Positions 51,049 to 61,962 of a stretch of DNA of 64,000 nt are shown here, one piece after another (position 1 is the first letter of the stretch; the number at the start of each line of letters is the position of its first letter). A program made the position numbers and the translations under genes. A model generated the notes under the pieces. It was not told the origin of the DNA. It worked only from the letters and a program-made list of their open reading frames with translations, and did not search any database. This DNA is from Mercenaria mercenaria (lineage: Eukaryota > Mollusca > Bivalvia > Venerida > Veneridae), in NCBI RefSeq assembly GCF_021730395.1, contig NC_069366.1, forward strand, positions 66,717,001-66,781,000. Reading direction: 5' to 3'.

Positions 51049-51341
51049 AGGCAAATATCATGAATTTTCTCAAAGTTGCACTGCAGCAGACAACGCGGAA
51101 TTTCATAATTCTATTTCTAATCACGTATAACGACGTTTGGGCACAAAACAGAGACTTATTTTTAGCTTTTTGTGATTTTGGAAGATCAGTGAAATAATAT
51201 GGTCGATGTTTTGCTATGGTGTGCATATAGCCTTGTGTGTATCTTGCCCAAGGAAATTACTTAATGCAAACCGTGCAATCTGTTCTCGACTCAATTCTTA
51301 GTACCAATTCTAAGTCCCCATCTCCATTGACCCTGCATTTG

Positions 51342-51579
51342 AGCCGTGCCATGAGAAAACCAACATAGTGGGTTTGCGACCAGCATGGATCCAGACCAGC
51401 CTGCGCATCCGCGCAGTCTGGTCAGGATCCATGCTGTTCGCTAACAGTTTCTCCAATTCCAATAGGCTTTAAAAGCGAACAGCATGGAGCCTGACCAGAC
51501 TGCGCGGATGCGCGGGCTGGTCTGGATCCATGCTGGTCGCAAACCCACTATGTTGGTTTTCCCATGGCGCGGCTCATTT
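51342..51579. repeat. Foldback MITE, family F, copy 3
   Basis: Begins TTGAGCCGTGCCATGAGAAA and ends with TTTTCCCATGGCGCGGCTCA. The arms match copies 1 and 2; the central GCTAACAGTTTCTCCAATTC is inverted relative to them, as expected of a foldback that inserted in the opposite direction. Confidence 0.85.
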
Positions 51580-51737
51580 GTAATTGACAGAAAATTTGTT
51601 AAAATTATTTTACATAAAAAAAATATTATAATCGAACTAATATATAGCAAACTTTTGTTTTGATTTCAATAGATCTGAAATCTACAGTATTGTATTTCCT
51701 TGTCCAATTTATTTTTCAGGCAAAAATGCAAGACTGA

Positions 51738-51911
51738 GATAGCGATGACAATTCTCCTCTGGAATGTGGTATTTGCGGAAAGAAATTACGTTCACGGTTT
51801 GGACTTCAACGTCATTTGTCGTCACATGAAACAACAAACTACCGGGATTTGTTTATAAAAAAACTTTTTCTCAAAATAATTGTACACTTACATCTGAAAC
51901 AGTTGGAATAA
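51738..51911 (+). pseudogene. Orphan single C2H2 zinc-finger open stretch
   Basis: A 57-codon open stretch encodes one perfect finger, CGICGKKLRSRFGLQRHLSSH, with spacing CX2CX12HX3H, preceded by acidic DSDDNSPLE and followed by an unrelated Ile/Leu/Lys-rich tail to a stop. A stop precedes it in frame, but acceptor-like TTTTTCAG (about 51713-51720) and CTGAG lie just before, so it could be an exon of an unseen gene. It lies in the spacer of the large inverted repeat. It may be a relic of a transposon or host zinc-finger gene. Confidence 0.4.
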
Positions 51912-52901
51912 ATGGAATAAATTAACTTAATTCTTTTAAAATACAGTTGTGTTTTTTTTTCGTAAAATATTAGTACATGTAGTTTTGATAGAAAATAAAC
52001 AACACATTTATATACAACAGTGATGTAATAACATAATTACACAAATGCATATGTTATGTTTCATTTCTATGATACATGTACAAAATATATCCCAGTCTTA
52101 AGATATGATTATGATGTAAAACTTTTTGAACTCATTAGAAGTTATAGTTGTTGTTTATCCACCTGCGCAATCTTGTGTCAATATTACATGATCATAATAC
52201 GGGCACGAAACAAGGTTATTGTGTGTTGGTGATAAGATACATGTGAAATGTCCCTTTACGGACATGCAGCATAGTTCATATTTTGTTTCTGAAACATAAA
52301 TGTCGTCTTTGAAATCTTAAAAGACATACGTACTGTGTATCAAAGCAATGAATAAATTGATACTAACACTAAAACACATGGACGCTGTACAATGAGAGTA
52401 AAACTGACATAAAATGCATATGTTTAACTCATCTAAGTTACAGTGTAACATCTGCAGAAATATGAACGTAGTTCCCATCATTTTATCATGTGCTTAATAT
52501 TGGCGTTTAAAGTTTCTGATTGGATAATTGAATGGTTTTAAATAGAAAGAAGAAGTACCACATACAACTTCGGAAAAGGCAAAACCCAAGTGTTTCAAAA
52601 GATAGTAGCGAAGTACCCGTATTTCATTACATGTTTCTTTTCATTGTTGTTGATTCGATAGCTTAATTGGTATCCAAAAAGATGTAATCTTGGACACAAA
52701 CAACTTTATTAAGACAAAATTGAAAACAGTAGAGTTGGCATTTAAACTTGTGGTGGAAATCAACAGAAAACATCATATATTTGTTCATTTTCAGAGAAGA
52801 AGGATTTAATCGCAGCCGAACATTTTCTTGTTATAGTTTATCAACTTTGATCCACTTAATACAGCGTAACTGTTGCGGTGTATTTTAATTTGTGAGTTCG
52901 C

Positions 52902-53037
52902 TCAATATATAGTCTTAGTGGACTCGTCAATTTTGTAATGTGACCTAACTGGTTGAACACCTCTTGGTATATCATTCAATTTTCTTAATGTTCCATACTT
53001 GGGTACGCTTCCTTTCTTTCGGTTAAACTCGTGATCT
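52902..53037 (-). other. Possible terminal exon of an unknown gene
   Basis: On the minus strand TTTTTTATTGCAG is followed by an open stretch reading DHEFNRKKGSVPKYGTLRKL and then 25 more residues to TGA. Composition is protein-like and the acceptor is good. No homologue recognised and the partner exon is unknown. Confidence 0.25.
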
Positions 53038-53413
53038 CTGCAATAAAAAAGTAACACTGGTAATTTGTGTAATATATTGCAATGTAATGCAAAATTAATA
53101 TGATATAAAGAACTGAACATAAAACATTATACACTGTTGCACTTGACGCTTTTGTTTTGTTTCTAACAATTAAAATAAATTTTGCAAGTAAACATCATTT
53201 CAATGTTTGTCCTTGCCATTCACTTCTGTAGCAATACTTATACGTCTTCTATATTATGGCACTACACTGCAATTAATTTACTTTTCATTACTGGTCGGTA
53301 CCAACATTGCTTGTGTGTACTATAATATTACGCAAAAAAATGTATCTGACTTTAAGTTGCTAAAATTGTTGGTTCAGAATAGGAATAGAAAATAAGAATA
53401 GGCTTACAAAATT

Positions 53414-53509
53414 TTATAAATTGTCTTTGATACCAATAACAATTTCTGATATATGTGTTAGCGTAGTTTGTTCAGCTAATGAAGATTCATGTTCATGCTC
53501 TCGAGTCAT
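53414..53509 (-). other. Possible small open reading frame of 31 codons
   Basis: ATG to TAA encoding MTREHEHESSLAEQTTLTHI and 11 more residues. It lies in the spacer of the inverted repeat, upstream of the possible exon at 52902-53037. A GT follows ATTGTTATTG inside it and could be a donor, but its phase does not fit the downstream frame well. Confidence 0.18.
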
Positions 53510-53861
53510 AATAGCGTCTGGTGTTCATAGCATCTAGACCTGAAAAGATTTGAAAGAAAACAACTGCATGTTAAAGTCGTTGTCTATATAGTGTGTATAG
53601 CTGGACAAGATCCAAAAGACAAGATGTACCTATAGACAATGTCTCCGAAAGTTTAGTTTTATTTCTCCTTGCAATCTAGACAGCTGAATCTATAAACAGG
53701 GAATATGTTAAAATTATGTAGGAACACTGACCCTAACCCTACAAGGTTTCATGAAAACATGATAAGGTCTTTTTTTATCAACAGTTAGGCTATATTAAAA
53801 TAGCAAAGGACCATTTGATGCTATGAAAATGTACGACCCGAAATAGGAAAGAAATGTACCA

Positions 53862-54392
53862 CGAATTGCACAATCAACATTCTTTGAGAGTTGGACAAAT
53901 TTTTTCAGAAAAAGTTTGCGTCAGAAATTGCTTGAAGTACAAGTTTGCAACAAAAAAGAGCTTGAACAATATTTATTTGGATATAGCACTATCCCTAAAA
54001 ATGCAGAGCCAAACGTTTATAGAACTCTTCACAATTAGTTGTTTTGTCTCGTTTAAGGTCCCCAAAACAGGCTAGTTTGATCATTAGAATGTAAAAAAAG
54101 GCAAGAAACGGCGTCATTCAAATATCAAAACATGGGCATGACCATTTTATAACTTCAATAACTTCGAGAATTCGAAATCTACAACGCTGAAACGCAAAAC
54201 CGAGTGTGACGTAGACGTAGAACTGGTGCATGCACATACCCGTAGAGTTCAAAATACCATAGAAACCCACTTACCTGATAAAAAACCAAGCGAACTTGCA
54301 ATGATTTCAGAAAATATCCGCCATTTTGTAAGTTTGCAACCAGATCGCTCGCTTGTGTGTGTAATCACTTTACGTCCTGCCCCTTGAAAATG
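53862..54392. repeat. Right arm of the large inverted repeat (pair with 50514-51048)
   Basis: On the plus strand this arm is open over NNFENSKSTTLKRKTECDVD and onward through THLPDKKPSELAMISENIRH, then meets GTAAGT, a perfect splice-donor form. The other arm has ACAAGT at that place. Many arm differences leave the residues similar, hinting that the ancestral sequence was protein-coding. Family unknown. Confidence 0.7.
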
Positions 54393-55600
54393 AGATACTT
54401 TAACTAATGCGCATTATAATTTATGATTTTGGATTCGAAATGAACAGGCAATAAACTATTTTTCAGCAATTTTGATATTTCATCTCAACAAAATTAGGTT
54501 AAGAAAAATGAAAAAAACAACAACAAAAAAAAATCAACAAACAAACAGATATTTTCCATGACCTGAAATAGCTTGTTTGATTTCCTAACATATGATCTTA
54601 AAGAACTTACCACCTGGCGCAATTAGCTTATATGATACTAGTAATGTAGTTAAAAGTCGAAATTGAAAATAAATTTTTCTATTAAGAGAAGCTGGTGTAT
54701 GGATTTCATTTTTTTTTTCAACTGGATTACATATTAATTCCAACTGATGTACCCTTCCCCTAACCACACACGCACATATAAAAAGTTCCCCATGCTATAA
54801 ATTTAACAAACACGGAGAGTCCAGCCTTTGATTACCAAAATGGTGATTAATTCATTCCGTATTCAAAAAGATAATTATCATCTTGAAATTGTTATTTTTT
54901 GTTTCAATTGATTATTTAAATTTTAAAGTTTTTATCTGAAAATATCAAAATGGTTGGGATGGTGAATGCAGCTGTCAGATTTGATAGAGAGGAGGCGGGT
55001 AGCGGGGAGAGGTGTTCTACACTTACATTCTTTATCTGTTGTTAGACGATGTTCTATTTTTTTCTAATCTAATTTAATCTAAGCTGATGCTTACATATGT
55101 TCAAGATAAAGTTCATTTCAGGTTTAGTTGATAGATATGGGCGCTGAAAGAAAGACCTGCTTTGTCACTGAAGACATAGCAGGAAATGAAAAGAAAAGGA
55201 AAAATACTAGAGCTATAAGAAAATATAGAGAAAAACTTAAACAAAACCAGATAAAGTATGAAAATGCCTGGTGTGCTGATTGCATTTGGAATATATGACA
55301 TTAGAGTGCCGGGGTGTTTCAGCTGAATAAAACATGTTAAAGGCACCAGTACATTTTCACATGGAATGTATAATGTCATATTTGCTTTGGGCTAAACCGA
55401 AAGATAGTGTCTGTAGTGCTGGCTAAGGATCTATGCAACCTTAATTTACTTTATTTTCGTTTTCTATTAAACATTTTACCTTAAAATATATACAACTCGC
55501 GGCCTTAGGACTGCTACCTTTAATATTAAAATTAATACCTTAAAATATGAGAGATTAATTTATTTTAAATATTAATCTAGTTTATTCTGGTGTAAATTTC
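54393..55600. other. AT-rich stretch with one short basic open frame
   Basis: Mostly non-coding. At 55137-55301 (plus) a 53-54 codon ORF starts MGAERKTCFV and contains KKRKNTRAIRKYREKLKQNQ, a basic helix pattern seen in the N-termini of several transposon-encoded proteins of marine invertebrates. It is short, stands alone, and may be a relic. Confidence 0.25.
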
Positions 55601-56452
55601 TCGCTTAACTTGGGATATTTACCGGAAATTAGCGTTGCAAGACGCCGCGTAGTGTAACCATGGTAATTCTCGCGAGATCGTTCGTAACTTCGCCCAGTAT
55701 AAAAGTCACGTGACCGCCACGTTCTATCTTTCAGTCCGCAAATTCAGCGTCGCACAACATTTAAAAAATCTAGAGTAAATTCAGTGAGCAGTTTTAAGCA
55801 TGCCAGGTCGTGGAAGGGGCGTGAAGAGAAGGGGCACGGATAAACGTGGCCCGACAACAAGGGCAGCCGAGGCTAAACGAGCAAGGCCGGCAATTGACGA
55901 CGGCACAGGTCCGGACAGAGGTAGGCAAAATACACCAATTATTGATTTTGAACAGATAATTCGTGATTCTGAGGTTGTACATGGCATTCAAAGTAGAGAA
56001 ACTCAAACTTTCAATAACGATTTTGAGTCTTATAATTTATTTTCAAGTAGAAATAATCCCGACTCAGAACAAAACAACACTCAAGGTGAATGTCCGGTAT
56101 TGACCGCGCAAAACGCGGACGTTGTAAACCAAAATGATGGCTCAAATTGTTATGCTAACGCTACCGACAATTATACAATGTTAGGTAGTAATGAACCGTT
56201 AGTGCATTTTAACAATTCATTGAACTATGCAAATTCGTTTCCTCAAAATTATGACATGACACGCTTAGCGCAAGATGATATCGCTATTCATGTTCCCTCA
56301 AGCATAAAGCAGAAAATATGCGGGGGTGAAGATATCAACATGGCATTACTTCTTAAGGGTGCGGTGGAACTTTCAGATTTTGCCTCGGGAAGTACTTTGC
56401 AGTTTTCTCATGATGGTAAAGAGTGTAAAGATGACATCGGAAATATCGAACG

Positions 56453-57968
56453 GGATCCTGGAAAACCTGGGATGGGCTCATGGGATGGGCTGGTGGGATG
56501 GGATGGGATGGGCTCAAGGCCATGGGCTGAACTTATTTGCCCCTAAAATTTTCTCAGATTCTCGAAGGTTTCTTAAGGTGAACAGTTCTCTATAAAATAA
56601 ATGATACTCCTGGGAATTCATGACATACTGTCAATAAGATCTGGTCGAGAGTAACAAAATGGGTTAATGTCTTATTCTATAGGCTAATAACAGTAACTAC
56701 ATTTTCTTATTATTGTTATCATTATTATTGTTAATTCTCTTGATCCAGTCAGTAGTACACTTAATAAAACAGTAATATTTTTAAAGTAATATTATGAAAA
56801 ATAAAAATACGTAGAACAGTGATAATTTTAAAGTAATATTATGAAAATTAAAAAATATATACTTCTTGCATGTGTATTTATAAGTGATACCTTTATGAAA
56901 TAAAAGTAGACTTATATAGTGGAAGCAATGTATTTGAATATCAAAACAAAACAATTTGGTATAATGAAGAATTATGAAGATAAAGGGTAGAATTACAATC
57001 ATGTATATATGTCACAGGGAGAAAAATGATGAATTCAGCAGTTGACCTCTAACCCAAGTCAGAGAATAAACCTACAACATTAATTTGTTTGATGAAAATT
57101 AATTTTGAGAGAAAATATGAAATGGAACTTATGATAAATCAATTCTGAAAAAAAAGTTACTGAAAATAAAAAGAAAACAATAATTGACAAATTTCAGAAT
57201 AAAAAGATGACAGAAATGAATTTAATATATTAGACATATTATAACATATGAAAAGGGGGATTCTCAAACATATGGCAATTTTCAGTTTATTGGTAATAGA
57301 TTTGATGTTTACATTAACACAAAGTGGACAATAAATGACCATATTTTGTTCCAAAATAATTACTTTTTAGTTCTACTTATCACAAAAAAGATGTTTACAT
57401 TAACACCAAGTGGACAATAAATGATTATATTTTGTTCAAAATAATTGCTTTTTTGCTTTACTTATGATAAAAAATGATGTTTACATTAACACCAAGTGGA
57501 CAATAAATGATTATATTTTGTTCAAAATAATTGCTTTTTTGCTTTACTTATGATAAAAAATGATGTTTACCTTAACACCAAGTGGACAATAAACGATTAT
57601 ATTTTGTTCAAAATAATTGCTTTTTTTTTTGCTTTACTTATGATAAAAATACAGTCCATAAATTTTTCATCACTTATATTGGAACCGTAGAAGTACATTC
57701 TAAGTTAGAAGACTAAGTGTTGATATTTTATTTCTTTGTTTCCCTTCTTGGCAGCCAATACAGTGTGAGTCTCACTCTGGGAATTGTAATTACAGGCTGT
57801 GTCCCTGTTATCCTTAGCTGACCTCTTAATTGCCCAGTTGAACTTTTAATTCATGTTTCTCACTATATATTTCTCTGACTTTGAGACCACGATCCCATGA
57901 CCTTCTGTCCATCCCATCCCATCCCATGAGCCCATCCCACGAGCCCATCCCAGGTTTTCCAGGCTGCC
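56453..57968. mobile_element. TIR element, copy A (1.5 kb, uninterrupted)
   Basis: Inverted ends of about 50 bp are rich in GGGATGGGCTC units. The non-coding body includes TGATACTCCTGGGAATTCAT, a GTTGACC/TGTCACAGGG segment and three to four 82-90 bp tandem units around GATGTTTACATTAACACCAA (57311-57645). The right-hand part carries CAATACAGTGTGAGTCTCAC. Open frames across the GGGATGGG ends are incidental. Confidence 0.75.
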
Positions 57969-58117
57969 GTACGAATTGTAGCTCCTGGGAAAATATTTGA
58001 TATCATTATAGCCGTTAAAATGGTCATTAAGTTTGCCGTTGACGGACCAATAATGGTGCAGTGCGCATCAATCTCCGTTATCATAATGGTTCCGGATGTT
58101 CGGAGCGTTCCCGAAGG
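57969..58117. other. 149 bp passenger between the two TIR element copies
   Basis: Unrelated to either element body. Its GC content looks higher than the surroundings and it is open in more than one frame on both strands. Neither edge shows the ATATCGAACG duplication. It is probably a piece of another locus caught between two element copies. Origin unknown. Confidence 0.5.
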
Positions 58118-58907
58118 GGATCCTGGAAAACCTGGGATGGGCTCATGGGATGGGCTCGTGGGATGGGATGGGATGGGCTCAAGGACATGGGCTGAACTTA
58201 CATGCCCCTAAATTTTTCTCAGATTCTCGAAGGTTTCTTAAGGTGAACAGTTCTCTATAAAATAAATGATACTCCTGGGAATTCATGCCATACTGTCAAT
58301 AAGATCTGGTCGAGAGTAACAAAATGAGTAAATGTCTTATTTTATAGGCTAATAACAGTAACTACATTTTCTTATTATTGTTATCATTATTATTGTTAAT
58401 TCTCTTGATCCAGTCAGTAGTACACTTAATAAAACAGTAATAATTTTAAAATAATAATATGAAAAATAAAAACACGTAGAACAGTAATAATTTTAAAGTT
58501 ATATTATGAAAATTAAAAAATATATACTTCTTGCATTTGTATTTATAAGTGATACCTATACGAAATAAAAGTAGACTAATATACATGTAAAGGAAGAAAT
58601 GTATTTGAATGTCAAAACAAAACAATTCGGTATAATGAAGAATTATGAAGATAAAGGGTAGAATTACATGTATATATGTCACAGGGAGAAAAATGATGAA
58701 TTCAGCAGTTGACCTTTAACCCAAGTTAGAGGATGAACCTACAACATTAATTTGTTTGATGAAAATTAATTTTGAGAGAAAATATGCAATGGAACTAATG
58801 ATAAATCAATTCTTAAAAGAAGTTACTGAAAATAAAAAGAAAACAATAATTGACAAATTTTAAGATAAAAAGATGACAGAAATGAATTTATAATATATTA
58901 GACTTAT

Positions 58908-59262
58908 TACATACTCGTTTCTATTCCCCGTTAAGTTACACTAGTACCGGAAACGTCAATATTTTTCCATACACTGACGCCTGAATTTCATATCGGGTGT
59001 GTGACGTAATTCAGTGTGTTGTTGCACTATTTTTTCTATTTATTCTGTATTGTCAGTCATATTCAGGGTATTGAACAAATTTGTGATATTTACATTTATA
59101 TTTATACATGTAGATGCATATGTAATAAAAAGGTTATTATCTTTGCATCTGGAAATATGCACTTGTTCTTCTGCGGAAGAATATTGCGCTTTTAAAGTCG
59201 CGCAATATTTCCACTGAAGAACTCGTGCATATTTCCCGAAATAAAGCTAATAACCTATAAAT
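58908..59262. repeat. Insertion in copy B ending in a foldback segment
   Basis: Absent from copy A. The right part (59131-59257) is a palindrome: AGGTTATTATCTTTGCATCT and GGAAATATGCAC on the left are mirrored by GTGCATATTTCCCG and AAGCTAATAACCT, meeting at ATATTGCGC...GCGCAATAT. Probably one MITE of about 350 bp. Confidence 0.55.
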
Positions 59263-59393
59263 ATTATAACATATGAAAAGGGGGATTCTCAAACATATGG
59301 CAATTTTCAATTTATATGGTAATAGATTTTGATGTTTACATTAACACAAAGTGGACAATAATTGACCATATTTTGTTCCAAATAATTGCTTTT

Positions 59394-61827
59394 TGAGTCG
59401 GCTAAATGCTGTCAAGCGTTTGACGAGTCCTTGCTATCGCCCGATTTCTCATTCTTAAATGGCCTCACAACACAGCGAAGTGATGAAGTTCCATTGGATT
59501 GTCTCTAATTTCAAAGAGTTCATTGATCGAATGAAGTTCATTTCTGTTGATCCTATTTGCTATGACCAATATACGATGTAATCTGTCATATTTATGACTT
59601 GTAATTGTGCAATACTCGAATAAAGCCACGTATTTTCTTCCGCGGTAACTCATTAAGCATAAACACGCATAACGATTCTGCGGGATTTGGTAATACATTT
59701 GCGCATATGATTATGGTGACGAATTTTATGCCCTTTTGTCACAAAATAGCAAATATGATGTTCACAAATTCAAATAAAAACTGCATATTAACTTATTAGC
59801 CAAATTATCCATTTGTTACCCTGTCCGTTTCAAAAAATAATCTTTAAAATCATTGCGCAAATAACAAATTTATTGCGCTGTGCATTTTATGAATTGCGCA
59901 GGCTTACAAAGCTTGCGTAACATCCAGCGAAAGACAAAATATAGTTCCAGAACATACTGCTAGTATTTTATTGAGTGGGTACCTCTGAAAGCATTGGAAT
60001 GTCTCTTATCAAAGAGTTTACCACATCGATGAAATTAAATTATGACAGCTTCATTTTAAATGACCCGAATAAGATATGTGCAGTACGTTAATTCTTCCGC
60101 GAGACTTTGCGGATGAATCCTAACTACATTCTGGACACTTCTCGGTGAACACGCGTGACCTGTTTATAACAACGCTCTGCGACTTTGCGTGGGTTGAATT
60201 TTGCAGTCAGAAAACGGATAAATTATCGGAAGAAGAAGCTTTTACTGGTTTGTTTAGTTACTACTGATATTAAAAATGATTTTAATTCTTATTTCTCGAG
60301 AAATAAACAAATCGGCGAAACATTAAATTGTATTTTCTTGTAGTTTTTGAAATCGAAAGTAGATCGTCTATGTTTGGCTGCTTTGACGAAACTTAACAAC
60401 TTTTTTATGAAAAGATTTAAATAAGTGGTAATTTAACTGTAAACTTCAATGTCAGATACTGCCAATTGCTGCTAAATGTCTTCGTATCATCACAATTTGT
60501 AAAATATATTGTTGAAACTGGAGAAAAGTGTAATCGTATCCGGATATAATATTTTGGGTAAATATCGAGCTGTGTTATGAAATTTTAACATTCAAGTAAC
60601 ATACATGATAGATATTATTGTAACAGAAATGATTCTAGAATTTATTTTTATTACACCTACATATAATCTATGTCAGACTCATATTCTAGTCCTGAGGCAT
60701 GATCTGAAAGTAAAAAGATGAAGTGACAGTCATACTTTGGATATTGTAATACTAGCAAGAATCTAGGTAATATTTAGAAATTGAAACAGATGATTTTCAG
60801 TTGAAATCGCACCAAAGGCTGTATCAAGGGTCTACATATTCAAAAATTTCTTGTGGTAATACCCCAACCCCTACTTGCAGGAGGGGGTATCCTCCCAGAC
60901 CCTTCCCCCATATTGCCACTTTACAGTTTGATACATTTGCCCTTTTACCACCTGCCGCAATGCCCATTTCAAAATCTGACTGCAATTTAAAGCGGAAAGA
61001 AACACCCCTCCCCACACCCACCCTGCTACCGACTACGTAAAATGGCTAAAACAGTTTTCTACCCAGTCTGGGCCTGTCTGTCTACATGAATCAAAATGGA
61101 TAATTGAAAGTGGATGGACTTCGGGATAACATACATGATTTTCTAAGGGGTTAACAAGTCTGAAATAGAATAAATGATAGTTTTAACTAAAAAAGAACTG
61201 CGTTTATTAATATCGGTTACACTATATATTGACACTCAGCAACATTTACATACATGTACATGCATCTCTAAACGCAAAAGTAAGTATACTTTAAATTGAC
61301 ATCACTTATAAAATGATTGAACAATACCTAACATATGACAAGGCTATCGCCAGGCCCATTATAATATCTGTAAAATATCAGTTCTTTCGTCCATCCGTTA
61401 CAAATTGTATGTGGCAATCCGCGCTGTAAAATTTTAATATTATAAATTGTCATATTCAAATTTTATCATGTGCGAATATATACCAGCCGATAATTGCCTC
61501 TTTTGGCAATGCCGGAGGCAAATGTTTACTGGAAAAATGATAAAGTCATGGGCAGTATCTTAGTGTCAACTGTCAAATTGTAGTTTGTACTTTCAACATT
61601 TTTATTTCTGCGAGCCACTCTTCAATTTTAGAGAAATATATTGGGTTTAAATACTTGTATAATGTCAATCAAAGTTTTACTAGGCATCGACCGAATGTTC
61701 ATTTCATTTATTGTAACAAAATCTCTCTTTAGTTGAGAAAAAAAAACTAAAAACAAACTGAAACTGGTAGACTATACTGTCAGTACATCAATCATTAGCC
61801 GACTCAGGCCCTTCAGGCCTTTGATTA
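59394..61827. mobile_element. 2.4 kb insertion in copy B with short inverted ends
   Basis: Begins GAGTCGGCTAA and has the inverse TTAGCCGACTC at 61797-61807, close to where similarity to copy A resumes. The interior is AT-rich and has no recognisable gene; short open frames (for example near 59465 and 60801) look incidental. Exact borders uncertain. Confidence 0.45.
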
Positions 61828-61889
61828 GTTATTCTTATCATAAAAAAGATGTTTTTATTTTATGCTCTTCTGTGAGAAATACTGAAATT

Positions 61890-61962
61890 TATCAGTGAAA
61901 TAAAATTGATATTTTCACTGTTTCAAACAGTGAAAATATCATTTTAATTTTTCACTGGTACT
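61890..61962. repeat. Perfect 33 nt palindrome within a longer hairpin
   Basis: 61908-61940 is GATATTTTCACTGTTT, one C, and its exact reverse complement. Imperfect pairing (ATCAGTGAAATAAAATT with ATTTTAATTTTTCACTGG) extends it to about 73 nt. Probably the core of a small foldback element. Confidence 0.7.

Noticed and set aside
56326-58211. Gly/Trp/Met-rich peptides (GMGSWDGLVGWDGMG type)
   Set aside because: Translations of the GGGATGGGCTC-rich inverted ends of the TIR element.
60801-61040. 79-codon Pro/Thr-rich frame on the plus strand and its antisense partner
   Set aside because: Lies within the 2.4 kb insert; low complexity and open on both strands, with no motif.
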